The position numbers and the translations under genes are program-made. The notes beneath the pieces were generated by a model, which ran no database searches, was not told the origin of the DNA, and saw nothing but the letters and a program-made list of their open reading frames with translations. A DNA stretch of 64,000 bases, from assembly GCF_024181725.1 (NCBI RefSeq), contig NZ_CP028908.1, positions 2,841,501 to 2,905,500 on the forward strand. Reading direction: 5' to 3'. This DNA comes from Bradyrhizobium sp. WD16 (GTDB taxonomy: Bacteria > Pseudomonadota > Alphaproteobacteria > Rhizobiales > Xanthobacteraceae). Every line of letters starts with the position of its first letter. The first letter of the stretch is position 1. Shown in pieces: positions 56,722 through 64,000 of the stretch.

Positions 56722-57312
56722 ATGCGGATTACCCTGGTCGGGTCGCGGCACTTCGGCGTGACCGTGTTGAACATGTTGCGCCAGCACGACCAGGACGTCG
56801 TCCGGGTGGTGGTGCACGAGGGCGGCGACCGCCTGGTGGCGGCGGCGAAGGCCGCCGGCATCGAGGTCGTGGTCCAGGCCGACCGCAAGACGGTCACCGC
56901 CGCGGAAATCGCGCCCGGCACCGATCTGATCGTCACTGCCCATAGCCACGCCCGGGTCACCCGCGAGGCCCTGGCGGCGTCGCGGCTCGGCGGCGTCGGC
57001 TATCATCCCTCGCTGCTGCCGCGCCATCGCGGCCTCGCGGCGGTGGAGTGGACGATCCGCGAAGGCGATCCGATCGCCGGCGGCACCATCTATCAACTCG
57101 CCGACCGGATGGATGCCGGCGCCATCGTCGTCCAGGACTGGTGCTTCGTGAAGAAGGGCGAGACCGCCCGCGAGTTGTGGGAGCGCGCGCTGGCGCCGCT
57201 CGGCGTGCGGCTGCTCGCCGAGGCCGTCGAGATCGCCCGCCGGACCGGCTCGCTGCCGTCCAGGCCGCAGGACGAAACCTTCGCCACGCTGGCGCCGGCC
57301 ATCAGCGACTGA
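56722..57312 (+). CDS. formyltransferase-fold protein (methionyl-tRNA formyltransferase N-terminal domain only)
   Basis: A 196-residue protein with the formyl_trans_N fold. MRITLVGSRHFGVTVLNML is the first Rossmann strand. VGYHPSLLPRHRGLAAVEWT contains the His and the SLLPxxxG loop that binds 10-formyl-THF. The motif GGTIYQLADRMDAGAIVVQD also matches. The C-terminal tRNA-recognition domain is missing, so it is not Fmt; it could formylate a sugar nucleotide or a small molecule. It starts 25 bases after the one-TM gene, likely co-transcribed. Confidence 0.82.
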   Translation: MRITLVGSRHFGVTVLNMLRQHDQDVVRVVVHEGGDRLVAAAKAAGIEVVVQADRKTVTAAEIAPGTDLIVTAHSHARVTREALAASRLGGVGYHPSLLPRHRGLAAVEWTIREGDPIAGGTIYQLADRMDAGAIVVQDWCFVKKGETARELWERALAPLGVRLLAEAVEIARRTGSLPSRPQDETFATLAPAISD

Positions 57313-57447
57313 GCTGATAACAGGCACCTACTTCGTGCCGGACTGCGTTCTGATGCTAAATTCCCGAGCCCGGCCGAATAGTCTATAGTTCGTGCCGCTC
57401 GTCCGATATCGGACCCGTTACTGCCGCCAATCGAAAGTACTTCGGAA

Positions 57448-58095
57448 ATGCTCATTAGCCAAGCCGAACTGCGACGCGCGAGTTCAGGGGCAAAAAAGGG
57501 ACGGGCAGTGGACGCCTATTTTTCGGCGGACGTTGAGACCGACGGCCCGATACCGGGGCCATATTCCATGCTTTCGTTCGCGCTCGTTTATGCGGGCTCA
57601 TTTGACGGAAGCAAGTTTGAGCGGCCGCTGGATTACCAACAGGTATTCTACAGAGAGCTTCGCCCGATTTCCGAGCAGTTTGAACAGGAAGCTCTTGACG
57701 TCAACAGACTCGATAGACGCCGTTTACTCATTGAGGGAACTCTCCCGGAAGAGGCCATGACCGAAGCGAGCGAGTGGATCAGAGCGGTTGCGGGAAATGC
57801 GCAGCCAGTTCTGGTCGCCTATCCTCTGAGCTTCGACTGGTCTTGGTTGTATTGGTACTTTGTCAGGTTTTCCTCGACTGGATCCCCCTTTAATCACTCA
57901 CGTTGTTTCGACGTTAAAACCGCGCTTGCGGTAAAGACCGGGATTCCGATTAGCGAGGCGGGGAGGTCTCGGCTAACGGAGCCGTTACGTTCTCGGCGCA
58001 GCCATACTCATCACGCAGTTGATGATGCGATCGAGCAAGCAGAGATATTTGCAAACATCTTTCGGTGGGAGAGAGATAGTGGGGGAATTATCTGA
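57448..58095 (+). CDS. DEDD-family 3'-5' exonuclease (DnaQ/RNase T-like)
   Basis: A 215-residue exonuclease. Exo I is DVETDGP (residues 28-34, metal-binding D28 and E30). Exo II is probably LSFDWSWLYWYF (D130). The C-terminal THHAVDDAIEQAE (H188/H189, D192/D193) is the DEDDh exo III pattern. Length and the FDVKTALAVKTG segment fit small stand-alone exonucleases. Codon use and base composition are AT-richer than all neighbours. Its 3' end overlaps the nucleotidyltransferase start by 17 bases. No signal peptide. GTG 57508 is an alternative start. Substrate, DNA or RNA, is not known. Confidence 0.8.
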   Translation: MLISQAELRRASSGAKKGRAVDAYFSADVETDGPIPGPYSMLSFALVYAGSFDGSKFERPLDYQQVFYRELRPISEQFEQEALDVNRLDRRRLLIEGTLPEEAMTEASEWIRAVAGNAQPVLVAYPLSFDWSWLYWYFVRFSSTGSPFNHSRCFDVKTALAVKTGIPISEAGRSRLTEPLRSRRSHTHHAVDDAIEQAEIFANIFRWERDSGGII

Positions 58096-59077
58096 CCGAC
58101 GGACGCAAACGGAGAAACGTATAAATCAATTGAGCGAGCACTTAGAGCCAGCTGAAAAAATCGCCGCCGGGAAAGCATCAGTTTATGCAACCGGATCTTT
58201 TGGGCGACGCGAGGCCAGTCAATCGAGTGACCTCGATCTATTTATCGTTGGAAAGCCGGGTGACATCGACGACAAGGGGAAGGAAAAGCGACCGTTAAGT
58301 AAGCTGGACGAAATTCTTGTGAAGGCCAAGCTGATTGAGCTTACGAGAGATCTTGGCATTAAGGATTTTTCCGGTGACGGACGATATCTCGTCTATTACT
58401 CAGTTCAGGATCTGACCAGCACCCTCGGGACTCCTGATGATGACGTTTTAAACACTTTTACAGCCCGCCTGCTGTTGTTACTCGAAAGCTTCCCTCTTGT
58501 TGAAAGAGGGGTGTACGAGGATGTCATAAAGCAAGTCATTGACGCATATTGGCGAGATTTCGAAGATCATAGTTCGTCATTTATGCCCGCGTTCTTGGCA
58601 AATGATATTCTTAGACTTTGGCGTACGTTTTGTGTGAATTACGAAGCCAGAACAGTTCGTGTGCCGGAAATCGAAAAAGCTAAAGGAAAAACCACTAACT
58701 ACAAACTGAAGCATAGCCGAATGCTGACGTGCTATTCTGCTTTGCTGTACCTGTTGGCGGTCTATGTTGAAAAAGGAACTGTGCAGCAGGCCGATGCATT
58801 TCACATGACCCAACTAACTCCCACTAGTCGGCTCGATTGGTTGTCTAGTCATGAAGGTGCCGCCTCGGCGCGTTCCGTCCTCGAGAAGCTCCTATCCAAG
58901 TACGAGGAGTTTCTTGCGACCACAAGTGACGGAGATTCGAAACTGATTGAGCGTTTCATGGATCGAGAGCAAAGCCATCGGCTCATGAACGCAGCGTACG
59001 AATTTGGGGATCTCATGTTTGACGCTTTGGCGGCAATCGGAGGGTCAAATCGGTTTTATCGTCTATTAGTGGTTTAG
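58079..59077 (+). CDS. nucleotidyltransferase-domain protein (polymerase-beta fold)
   Basis: A 332-residue protein. GTG 58079 is chosen because GGGAGAGAG lies just upstream; ATG 58019 is in frame but lies deep in the exonuclease gene. The catalytic motif is GSFGRREASQSSDLDLFIVG (GS at 39-40, D51 and D53), the GS-x10-DxD form of minimal nucleotidyltransferases. The C-terminal ~200 residues are helical (NDILRLWRTFCVNYEAR, KLKHSRMLTCYSALLYLLAV). Composition is AT-rich like the exonuclease. Target could be nucleotide, protein or tRNA; unknown. Confidence 0.8.
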   Translation: MGELSDRRTQTEKRINQLSEHLEPAEKIAAGKASVYATGSFGRREASQSSDLDLFIVGKPGDIDDKGKEKRPLSKLDEILVKAKLIELTRDLGIKDFSGDGRYLVYYSVQDLTSTLGTPDDDVLNTFTARLLLLLESFPLVERGVYEDVIKQVIDAYWRDFEDHSSSFMPAFLANDILRLWRTFCVNYEARTVRVPEIEKAKGKTTNYKLKHSRMLTCYSALLYLLAVYVEKGTVQQADAFHMTQLTPTSRLDWLSSHEGAASARSVLEKLLSKYEEFLATTSDGDSKLIERFMDREQSHRLMNAAYEFGDLMFDALAAIGGSNRFYRLLVV

Positions 59078-59263
59078 TTCAAACTGAACTTCTGCAGAAT
59101 TAATGCCCATACGGCATCGATCGATGCCCACTCTAAAATGGCCCGGCATCGGCCCGCTTCCTACCCTCCCGGCGAAAAACCAAAGCCCCCTGAAGACGCG
59201 CGCCGGTCGCTGCGAGAACGCTCGCCGCAAGACCGACAACGATAACCAACCGGGAGGATATCG

Positions 59264-60376
59264 ATGTTCATCATCAAGCTCGCGACGCTGACGACGACGC
59301 TGCTGCCGCTGGCCGCCATCGCCATGAGCGCGGCGGCGCGCGCCGAGACCTTCGCCTATGTCGGCAATGCCGACAGCAACGACATCACGGTGCTGCGGCT
59401 GTCGGACAACGGCGAGATGACCATGGTGGAGACCGTGCCGTTTTCCGGCGTCGCCAAGGCGGGCGGCTCGACGCCGCTCGCGGTCAGTCCCGACCGGCGC
59501 CGGCTCTATGCCGGCGTGCGCTCCGAGCCGTTCCAGGTGCTGACCTTCGCCATCGACGGCAAGACCGGCCGCCTCACGTTCCGCGGCAGCGCGCCGCTCG
59601 CCGACAGCATGGCCAACATCGCCGCTGACCGCAGCGGCAAATTCCTGTTCAGCGCCTCCTACGGCGGCAACAAGGTGGCGCTCAATCCGATCGGCGATGA
59701 CGGCGTGGTCGAGGCGCCGAAGCAGGTGATCCCGACCGGGCTCAATGCCCACGCCTTCCTGCCTTCGCCGGACAACCGTTTCGCCTTCGCCACCAGCCTC
59801 GGCTCCGATCAGGTGCTGGGCTTCGGCTTCGATGCAACGCGCGGCGTGCTGACGCCGATGGCGGCGCCGGTGGCGAAGCTTGGCGAGAAGAACGGGCCGC
59901 GCCACTTCGTCTTCCATCCCGACGGCACCAGCGTCTATCTTCTCAACGAGCTCAGCGCCGCGCTGATCGTCTACGGCTATGACGCGGCAAGCGGCGCCTG
60001 GCGCGAGGTTCAGACGACCAGCGCGCTGCCGCAGGGCTTCGCGGGCAAGGCTTTTGAAGGGAAACCCTGGGCCGCCGATCTGCATCTCACGTCGGACGGC
60101 CGCTTTCTCTATGCCAGCGAGCGCACCTCGAGCACGATCGCGGCGTTCCGCGTCGAGGACGGCGGTCGGCTCGCGCCGCTCGGCAGCGTGCCGACGCAGC
60201 GGCAGCCGCGCGGCTTCGCCATCGATCCGTCGGGCCGCGTGCTCGCCGCGGTGGGCGAACTGTCCGACGCCATGACCGTCTACGCGATCGACGGCGCGAG
60301 CGGCGCGCTCAGGCCGGTGCAGACGCTCGAGGTCGGCGGCAAGCCGAACTGGGTGGAGTTCGTGACGCTGCCGTAA
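59264..60376 (+). CDS. exported lactonase family protein (7-bladed beta-propeller, 6-phosphogluconolactonase/YbhE type)
   Basis: A 370-residue propeller protein with a cleavable signal peptide (ATLTTTLLPLAAIAMSAAAR, cleavage near ARAE). Blade motifs are repeated: AVSPDRRRLYAGVRSEPFQV, AADRSGKFLFSASYGGNKVA, PSPDNRFAFATSLGSDQVLG, HLTSDGRFLYASERTSSTIA and AIDPSGRVLAAVGELSDAMT. Histidine and arginine positions of the lactonase site (GPRHFVFHPDG) are kept. Export argues against a role on 6-phosphogluconolactone. Being upstream of LysR-kdgD-garD, it may open aldarolactones in the periplasm. Confidence 0.85.
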   Translation: MFIIKLATLTTTLLPLAAIAMSAAARAETFAYVGNADSNDITVLRLSDNGEMTMVETVPFSGVAKAGGSTPLAVSPDRRRLYAGVRSEPFQVLTFAIDGKTGRLTFRGSAPLADSMANIAADRSGKFLFSASYGGNKVALNPIGDDGVVEAPKQVIPTGLNAHAFLPSPDNRFAFATSLGSDQVLGFGFDATRGVLTPMAAPVAKLGEKNGPRHFVFHPDGTSVYLLNELSAALIVYGYDAASGAWREVQTTSALPQGFAGKAFEGKPWAADLHLTSDGRFLYASERTSSTIAAFRVEDGGRLAPLGSVPTQRQPRGFAIDPSGRVLAAVGELSDAMTVYAIDGASGALRPVQTLEVGGKPNWVEFVTLP

Positions 60377-60515
60377 GGCTTCGCAGGAAAGTCGTGGAGA
60401 GCGGGTGGCCACGCCCGTGCGCCGACGACACGCGGGCAAGCCGGTGTTTGCCGTCAGGAAAGCATCCATGCTAAATGTCGGGCCGAAAGGGGCGATCGAT
60501 AACCGATTGGCATCG

Positions 60516-61406
60516 ATGTTCGATATCATGCAGCTGCGCTGCTTCGTCGCCGTGGCCGAAGAGCTCCATTTCGGCCGCGCCGCGCTGCGGCTCAACATGA
60601 CCCAGCCGCCGCTCAGCCGGCAGATCCAGGTGCTCGAGCGCATCATCGATGCGCCGCTGCTCGAGCGCACCAGCCGCGCCGTGCGCCTGACCCCGGCGGG
60701 CCGCAGTTTCCTGCCCGAGGCGCGGCGCATCCTCAAGCTCGCCGCCGGCGCGGCTCACACCGCCAAGCGTATCGCCGCCGGCAAGACCGGCGGCATCAAG
60801 CTCGGCTTCACCGCCGGGGGCGCCTATTCCTTCCTGCCGCAACTCGTCACCGCGCTGCATCGCCGCCTGCCGGAGGTCGATCTCGCACTCAAGGAAATGA
60901 TCAGCGCCGATCAGTTCGAGGCGCTCGGTTCCGGCGAGATCGATATCGCCCTGCTGCGGCCGCCGGTGGCGCGGCCCGAGCTCGATTCACTGCGCGTCGT
61001 CGCCGAGCCGCTGGTGGCCGCGGTGCCGGCGGAACATGCGCTGGCCGGCCGGCCGAGCCTGTCGCTGGCCGATTTCGATGGCCAGCCCTTCGTCATGTAC
61101 GCGCCCTACGAGTCGCGCTATTTCCACGACCTGCTGGTCGCCGAATTCAGCCGCGCCGGTGTGCTGCCGCGCTATGTCGAGCATCTCAGCCAGATCCATT
61201 CGATTCTGTCGCTGGTGCGGGCCGGCCTCGGCCTCGCGGTGGTGCCGCAGGCGGCCGAGGGCCTGCGCATGGAGGGCATCGTGCTGCGGCCGCTGCGCAT
61301 CAAGGCGCCGCGGGCCGCCGAGATGTTCCTCGCCTGGCGGCGCGACGCCGACAATCCGCTGCTGCCGACGGTGGTCGAGGTCGGCCGCGAGATCGCCCGG
61401 GTCTGA
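60516..61406 (+). CDS. LysR family transcriptional regulator
   Basis: A 296-residue LysR regulator. The winged-helix DNA-binding domain covers MFDIMQLRCFVAVAEELHFG to PAGRSFLPEARRIL, with the recognition helix around NMTQPPLSRQIQVLERIIDA. The effector-binding domain follows, with GFTAGGAYSFLPQLVTALHR and DIALLRPPVARPELDSL. ATG 60516 fits the family start; ATG 60468 is also in frame. It precedes kdgD and garD on the same strand and probably responds to an aldarate or its breakdown product. The intervening 584 bases hold repeats. Confidence 0.9.
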   Translation: MFDIMQLRCFVAVAEELHFGRAALRLNMTQPPLSRQIQVLERIIDAPLLERTSRAVRLTPAGRSFLPEARRILKLAAGAAHTAKRIAAGKTGGIKLGFTAGGAYSFLPQLVTALHRRLPEVDLALKEMISADQFEALGSGEIDIALLRPPVARPELDSLRVVAEPLVAAVPAEHALAGRPSLSLADFDGQPFVMYAPYESRYFHDLLVAEFSRAGVLPRYVEHLSQIHSILSLVRAGLGLAVVPQAAEGLRMEGIVLRPLRIKAPRAAEMFLAWRRDADNPLLPTVVEVGREIARV

Positions 61407-61990
61407 GCAAGAGCGCGCCACGGAGCGAATAGATGCGCGCTGACCACAATTCATTCTCGTCATGGCCGGGCTTGTCGCCCGGAAGTCGGATGTTTCCGAC
61501 TTCCGGCATTAAGGAGAACGCGATCCGGTGAAGGCCGGATCGCTATGCCATCCACGTCTTTCAGGGCGAGAGGCTCCAAAGTCGTGGATGCCCGGCACAA
61601 GGCCGGGCATGACGATTGGCTGAAAGAGTGGCTGCTTTCTCCGCTGTCATCGTCTGGTTGCGCCCCCCCCCCCACAGGAGAGTCCGCACGCTCCGAACGG
61701 TACCAACGCGATGACAAGACTCAGCCTCTGACGAAATCTGCGCGCCGGCTGCGGATCAGAGTGTGCATATCGTAGCGCGTTCGCGGAGGACGACGGTGTG
61801 TGGTGGCGGCCGGCGTCTCGGCCGAGAGTCTGGTCCGCCGATCGATGCGGATTTGGCATCGATCGACCCAGCCTTTGGCTTGGACCCGATGAAGGCCGGC
61901 GCCTAGACCGGACGCTGAACCCCTTGTCCTTGATTTCGTCCGGCCGCCCCGCGCGTCGACGCGCCGGCCGACCGCGCAGGAGATTGCCCC
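61407..61990. other. intergenic region with branched repeat and C-tract
   Basis: 584 bases. It holds the palindromic element at 61457-61615 and an 11-base C homopolymer at 61663-61673. The remainder (61674-61990) has no supported gene; it should contain the kdgD promoter and LysR site. Confidence 0.5.
61457..61615. repeat. branched palindromic intergenic element (~159 bases)
   Basis: The ends TCGTCATGGCCGGGCTTGT and ACAAGGCCGGGCATGACGA are near-perfect inverted repeats. Inside are three further stems: GGAAGTCGGA/TCCGACTTCC (61481-61504), GCGATCCGG/CCGGATCGC (61519-61542), and ATCCACG/CGTGGAT. Together they could fold as a cloverleaf. This termini motif is frequent in Bradyrhizobium-group genomes from general knowledge. 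Confidence 0.75.
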
Positions 61991-62917
61991 ATGACTTCGA
62001 GCTTCACCCCGCGGGACATGGCCCGGCGCATCGGCGCCGGCCTGCTGTCGTTCCCGGTGACGCCGTTCCGGTCCGACCTGGCCTTCGACGAGGAGCGCTA
62101 TCGCGACAATCTCGACTGGCTGTGCGGCTACGAGATCGCCGGCCTGTTCGCCGCCGGCGGCACCGGCGAGTTCTTCTCCCTGACCCTCGCCGAAGTGGAA
62201 CGGGTGGTGCGGATCGCGGTCTCCGAAACCCGCGGCCGCGTCCCGGTGCTTGCCGGCGCCGGCTACGGCACCGCCATTGCCAGGGAAATGGTGGCGGCCG
62301 CCGAACGCGCCGGCGCCGACGGCATCCTTTTGCTGCCGCCCTATCTCGTCGGTTCCGAGCAGGAGGGGCTGGCCGCCCATGTCGCGGCGGTCTGCGCCGC
62401 GACGAAGCTCGGCGTCATCGTCTACAACCGCGACAATGCCCGGCTGAACGAGGCGACGCTGGAGGCGCTGTGCGGCCGCTGTCCCAACCTCGTCGGCTAC
62501 AAGGACGGCATCGGCGACGTCGAACTGATGGTGCGGATCTACAACCGGCTGGGCGATCGGCTGACCTATATCGGCGGCCTGCCCACCGCGGAAACCTTCG
62601 CGCTGCCCTACCTGGAGATGGGCGTCACCACCTATTCCTCGGCGGTGTTCAACTTCGTGCCGCAATTCGCCACCGAGTTCTATGCCGCGGTGCGCCGCCA
62701 GGACCGCGCCGCGGTGCAGGCCGGCCTGCGCGACTTCATCCTGCCGCTGATCGCGATCCGCAACCGAGCCAAGGGCTATGCGGTGTCGATGATCAAGGCC
62801 GGCATGAAGGTGATCGGCCGCGACAGCGGCCCGGTGCGACCGCCGCTGACCGATCTCACCGAAGGCGAGATCGCCGAGCTCGCCGCGCTGGTGCACGGCC
62901 TGCGACCGTCATCCTGA
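61991..62917 (+). CDS. kdgD: 5-dehydro-4-deoxyglucarate dehydratase
   Basis: A 308-residue DHDPS/NAL-family TIM barrel that converts 5-dehydro-4-deoxy-glucarate to 2-oxoglutarate semialdehyde. The Schiff-base lysine is in [14 protein letters not shown], the catalytic tyrosine in [12 protein letters not shown], and [15 protein letters not shown] is the carboxylate-binding loop. [20 protein letters not shown] and [13 protein letters not shown] are specific to KdgD. ATG 61991 has AGGAG upstream. Its TGA lies within an inverted repeat (62908-63011). garD follows. Confidence 0.92.
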   Translation: MTSSFTPRDMARRIGAGLLSFPVTPFRSDLAFDEERYRDNLDWLCGYEIAGLFAAGGTGEFFSLTLAEVERVVRIAVSETRGRVPVLAGAGYGTAIAREMVAAAERAGADGILLLPPYLVGSEQEGLAAHVAAVCAATKLGVIVYNRDNARLNEATLEALCGRCPNLVGYKDGIGDVELMVRIYNRLGDRLTYIGGLPTAETFALPYLEMGVTTYSSAVFNFVPQFATEFYAAVRRQDRAAVQAGLRDFILPLIAIRNRAKGYAVSMIKAGMKVIGRDSGPVRPPLTDLTEGEIAELAALVHGLRPSS

Positions 62918-63011
62918 GGTGCGCGCGATAGCGCGCCTCGAAGGATCGACGGTCCGGGCCACGCCGCCCTTCGGGGGTCGCGCGCTTCGCGCCCGACCGC
63001 CTCAGGGTGAC
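62908..63011. repeat. intergenic inverted repeat overlapping the kdgD stop
   Basis: The ends GTCATCCTGAGG (62908-62919) and CCTCAGGGTGAC (63000-63011) are inverted with one mismatch. Inner stems include GCGCGC-GATA-GCGCGC (62922-62937) and a GGGTCGCGCGC/GCGCGCCCGACC region. The kdgD TGA (62915-62917) is supplied by the repeat's left end. Confidence 0.75.
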
Positions 63012-63117
63012 GTGGAGAAAGATCGGGAGCGGTGTCAAAGCCGCCGAAGCGTTGCCAATGGCCGTCTTCGCCCCCAGATTGGAGGTGGAGTGCAAGGGAG
63101 AAGACGAGAAAACAGCG

Positions 63118-64000
63118 ATGCTCAAGGTTCAGCCGCAGCCCGCCACCAGGCCGCTCTACATCCGCATGCGCGACGAGGACAATGTCGCCATCGTCGCCAA
63201 CCGCGGCGGGCTGCATCCCGGGGCGGAATTTCCCTGCGGACTGCGCCTCGTCGAGCAGATCCCCCAGGGCCACAAGGTGGCGCTCGCCGACATCGCGCAA
63301 GGCGCGCCGATCATCCGCTATGGCGAGGTCATCGGCCATGCCGCGGCGCCGATCGAGAAGGGCAGCTGGGTCAGGGAAGCGCTGGTGGCGATGCCGGAGG
63401 CGCCATCGCTGACCGACCTGCCGAAGCCGCGCGGCGCCGCCGCGCCGGAGCCGCTGGAAGGCTTCACCTTCGAGGGCTACCGCAATCCCGACGGCAGCGT
63501 CGGCACCCGCAACATCCTCGCCATCTCCACCAGCGTGCAATGCGTCGCCGGCACCGTCGAATATGCGCTGAGGCGCATCCGCGGCGAGCTGCTGCCGAAC
63601 TACCCCCATGTCGACGACGTCGTCGCCATCACCCATACCTATGGCTGCGGCGTCGCCATCAACGCGCCTGGCGCGGCGGTGCCGATTCGCACCCTGCAGA
63701 ACCTTGCGAAGAATCCCAATTTCGGCGGCGAGGTCATGATCGTCGGGCTCGGCTGCGAGAAGCTGCAGCCCGAGCTGCTGCTGCCCGAGGGCCTGCAGGC
63801 CGACGACGAGATCATGCGGATGCAGGACGAAAACCTCACCGGCTTCGGCGAGATCGTCGACAACATCGTGCGCATGGCCGACGCGCGGCTGAAGGTGCTC
63901 AATGAGCGCCGCCGCGAAACCGTGCCGGCCTCCGAGCTCGTGGTCGGCATGCAGTGCGGCGGCAGCGACGCCTTTTCCGGCGTCACCGCCAATCCGGCGC
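63118..64000 (+). CDS. garD: galactarate dehydratase-type (UxaA/GarD family) protein, 3' end outside window
   Basis: The first 294 residues of an altronate/galactarate dehydratase. The N-terminal SAF domain runs from [20 protein letters not shown] to about GSWVREAL. The UxaA catalytic domain starts near [18 protein letters not shown], with [14 protein letters not shown] (metal-binding Cys) and [34 protein letters not shown] is typical. Start ATG 63118 has GAGAA and GGGAG upstream. It removes water from galactarate to give the KdgD substrate, so kdgD-garD form a two-step pathway. It could be a paralogue acting on another aldarate. Confidence 0.88.
   Translation, partial: MLKVQPQPATRPLYIRMRDEDNVAIVANRGGLHPGAEFPCGLRLVEQIPQGHKVALADIAQGAPIIRYGEVIGHAAAPIEKGSWVREALVAMPEAPSLTDLPKPRGAAAPEPLEGFTFEGYRNPDGSVGTRNILAISTSVQCVAGTVEYALRRIRGELLPNYPHVDDVVAITHTYGCGVAINAPGAAVPIRTLQNLAKNPNFGGEVMIVGLGCEKLQPELLLPEGLQADDEIMRMQDENLTGFGEIVDNIVRMADARLKVLNERRRETVPASELVVGMQCGGSDAFSGVTANPA

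Noticed and set aside
57300-57450. An attachment site at the left edge of the AT-rich island
   Set aside because: I compared sequences around 57313-57447 and 59078-59263 by eye and saw no convincing direct repeat, tRNA 3' end or integrase.
58577-58813. A 78-residue minus-strand ORF inside the nucleotidyltransferase gene
   Set aside because: Although AT-rich and less shadow-like than others, it is antisense to a clear coding region and has no supporting ribosome site.

Overview
The window is a high-GC alphaproteobacterial chromosome segment. Gene content points to the Nitrobacteraceae (Bradyrhizobium/Rhodopseudomonas group): a linked rplY-pth-ychF group, lgt-midA-pgeF, serC-serA with a structured leader, tandem DUF992 proteins, Omp25/31-type beta-barrels, several glutathione S-transferases, and the GC-rich intergenic palindromes typical of these genomes. 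This placement is inferred from gene families and has not been tested by a search. No rRNA, tRNA or CRISPR array was seen.

Layout. 1-3509: an NMT1/THI5-type ABC importer with a hydrolase fragment upstream and a nucleobase-type deaminase downstream. 3527-6328 (minus): lgt, a MidA-type methyltransferase and pgeF, with ubiK divergent. 6870-12299: a Bug-type solute receptor, then rplY, pth and ychF, a DUF4282 protein and a MaoC pair. 12400-16680: small secreted or hypothetical proteins and two NTF2-like proteins, with the first repeat clusters. 16837-25907: uvrB, two GSTs (one LigE-like), pobA, a Cys-rich CWC protein and a DUF1800/DUF1501 pair. 26273-31556: an acyltransferase, a GST, a GT87 membrane protein and an aspartate-type aminotransferase. 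31905-39504: two DUF992 proteins, an EF-G-like GTPase, a SulP transporter, aroE and two small exported proteins. 39633-49753: lldD-type oxidase, glmM, an Fsr-like MFS exporter, two outer-membrane barrels, a GST, serC and serA. 49934-57312: FUSC protein, two DMT transporters, purA, a one-TM protein and a formyltransferase-fold protein. 57448-59077: an AT-richer two-gene island. 59264-64000: exported lactonase, LysR regulator, kdgD and the start of garD, which together look like aldarate (glucarate/galactarate) catabolism.

Two things stand out. First, six intergenic clusters (about 13.1, 15.1, 26.1, 27.8, 30.1 and 35.5 kb) are mosaics of four different palindromic modules (named A-D here). Nearly every module begins and ends in CTAG, and neighbours share or abut at CTAG. 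I infer nested MITE-like elements inserting at CTAG, the known target of IS630-family transposases. Because each module starts with G and ends with C, every insertion recreates CTAG at both borders. Second, the 57.4-59.1 kb island encodes a DEDD-type 3'-5' exonuclease overlapping a polymerase-beta-fold nucleotidyltransferase, with base composition unlike its neighbours. It is a candidate uncharacterised defence or toxin-antitoxin-like pair.

Other regulatory features include a serC leader whose Shine-Dalgarno lies in a hairpin loop, intrinsic terminators, and two further large branched palindromes flanking kdgD.
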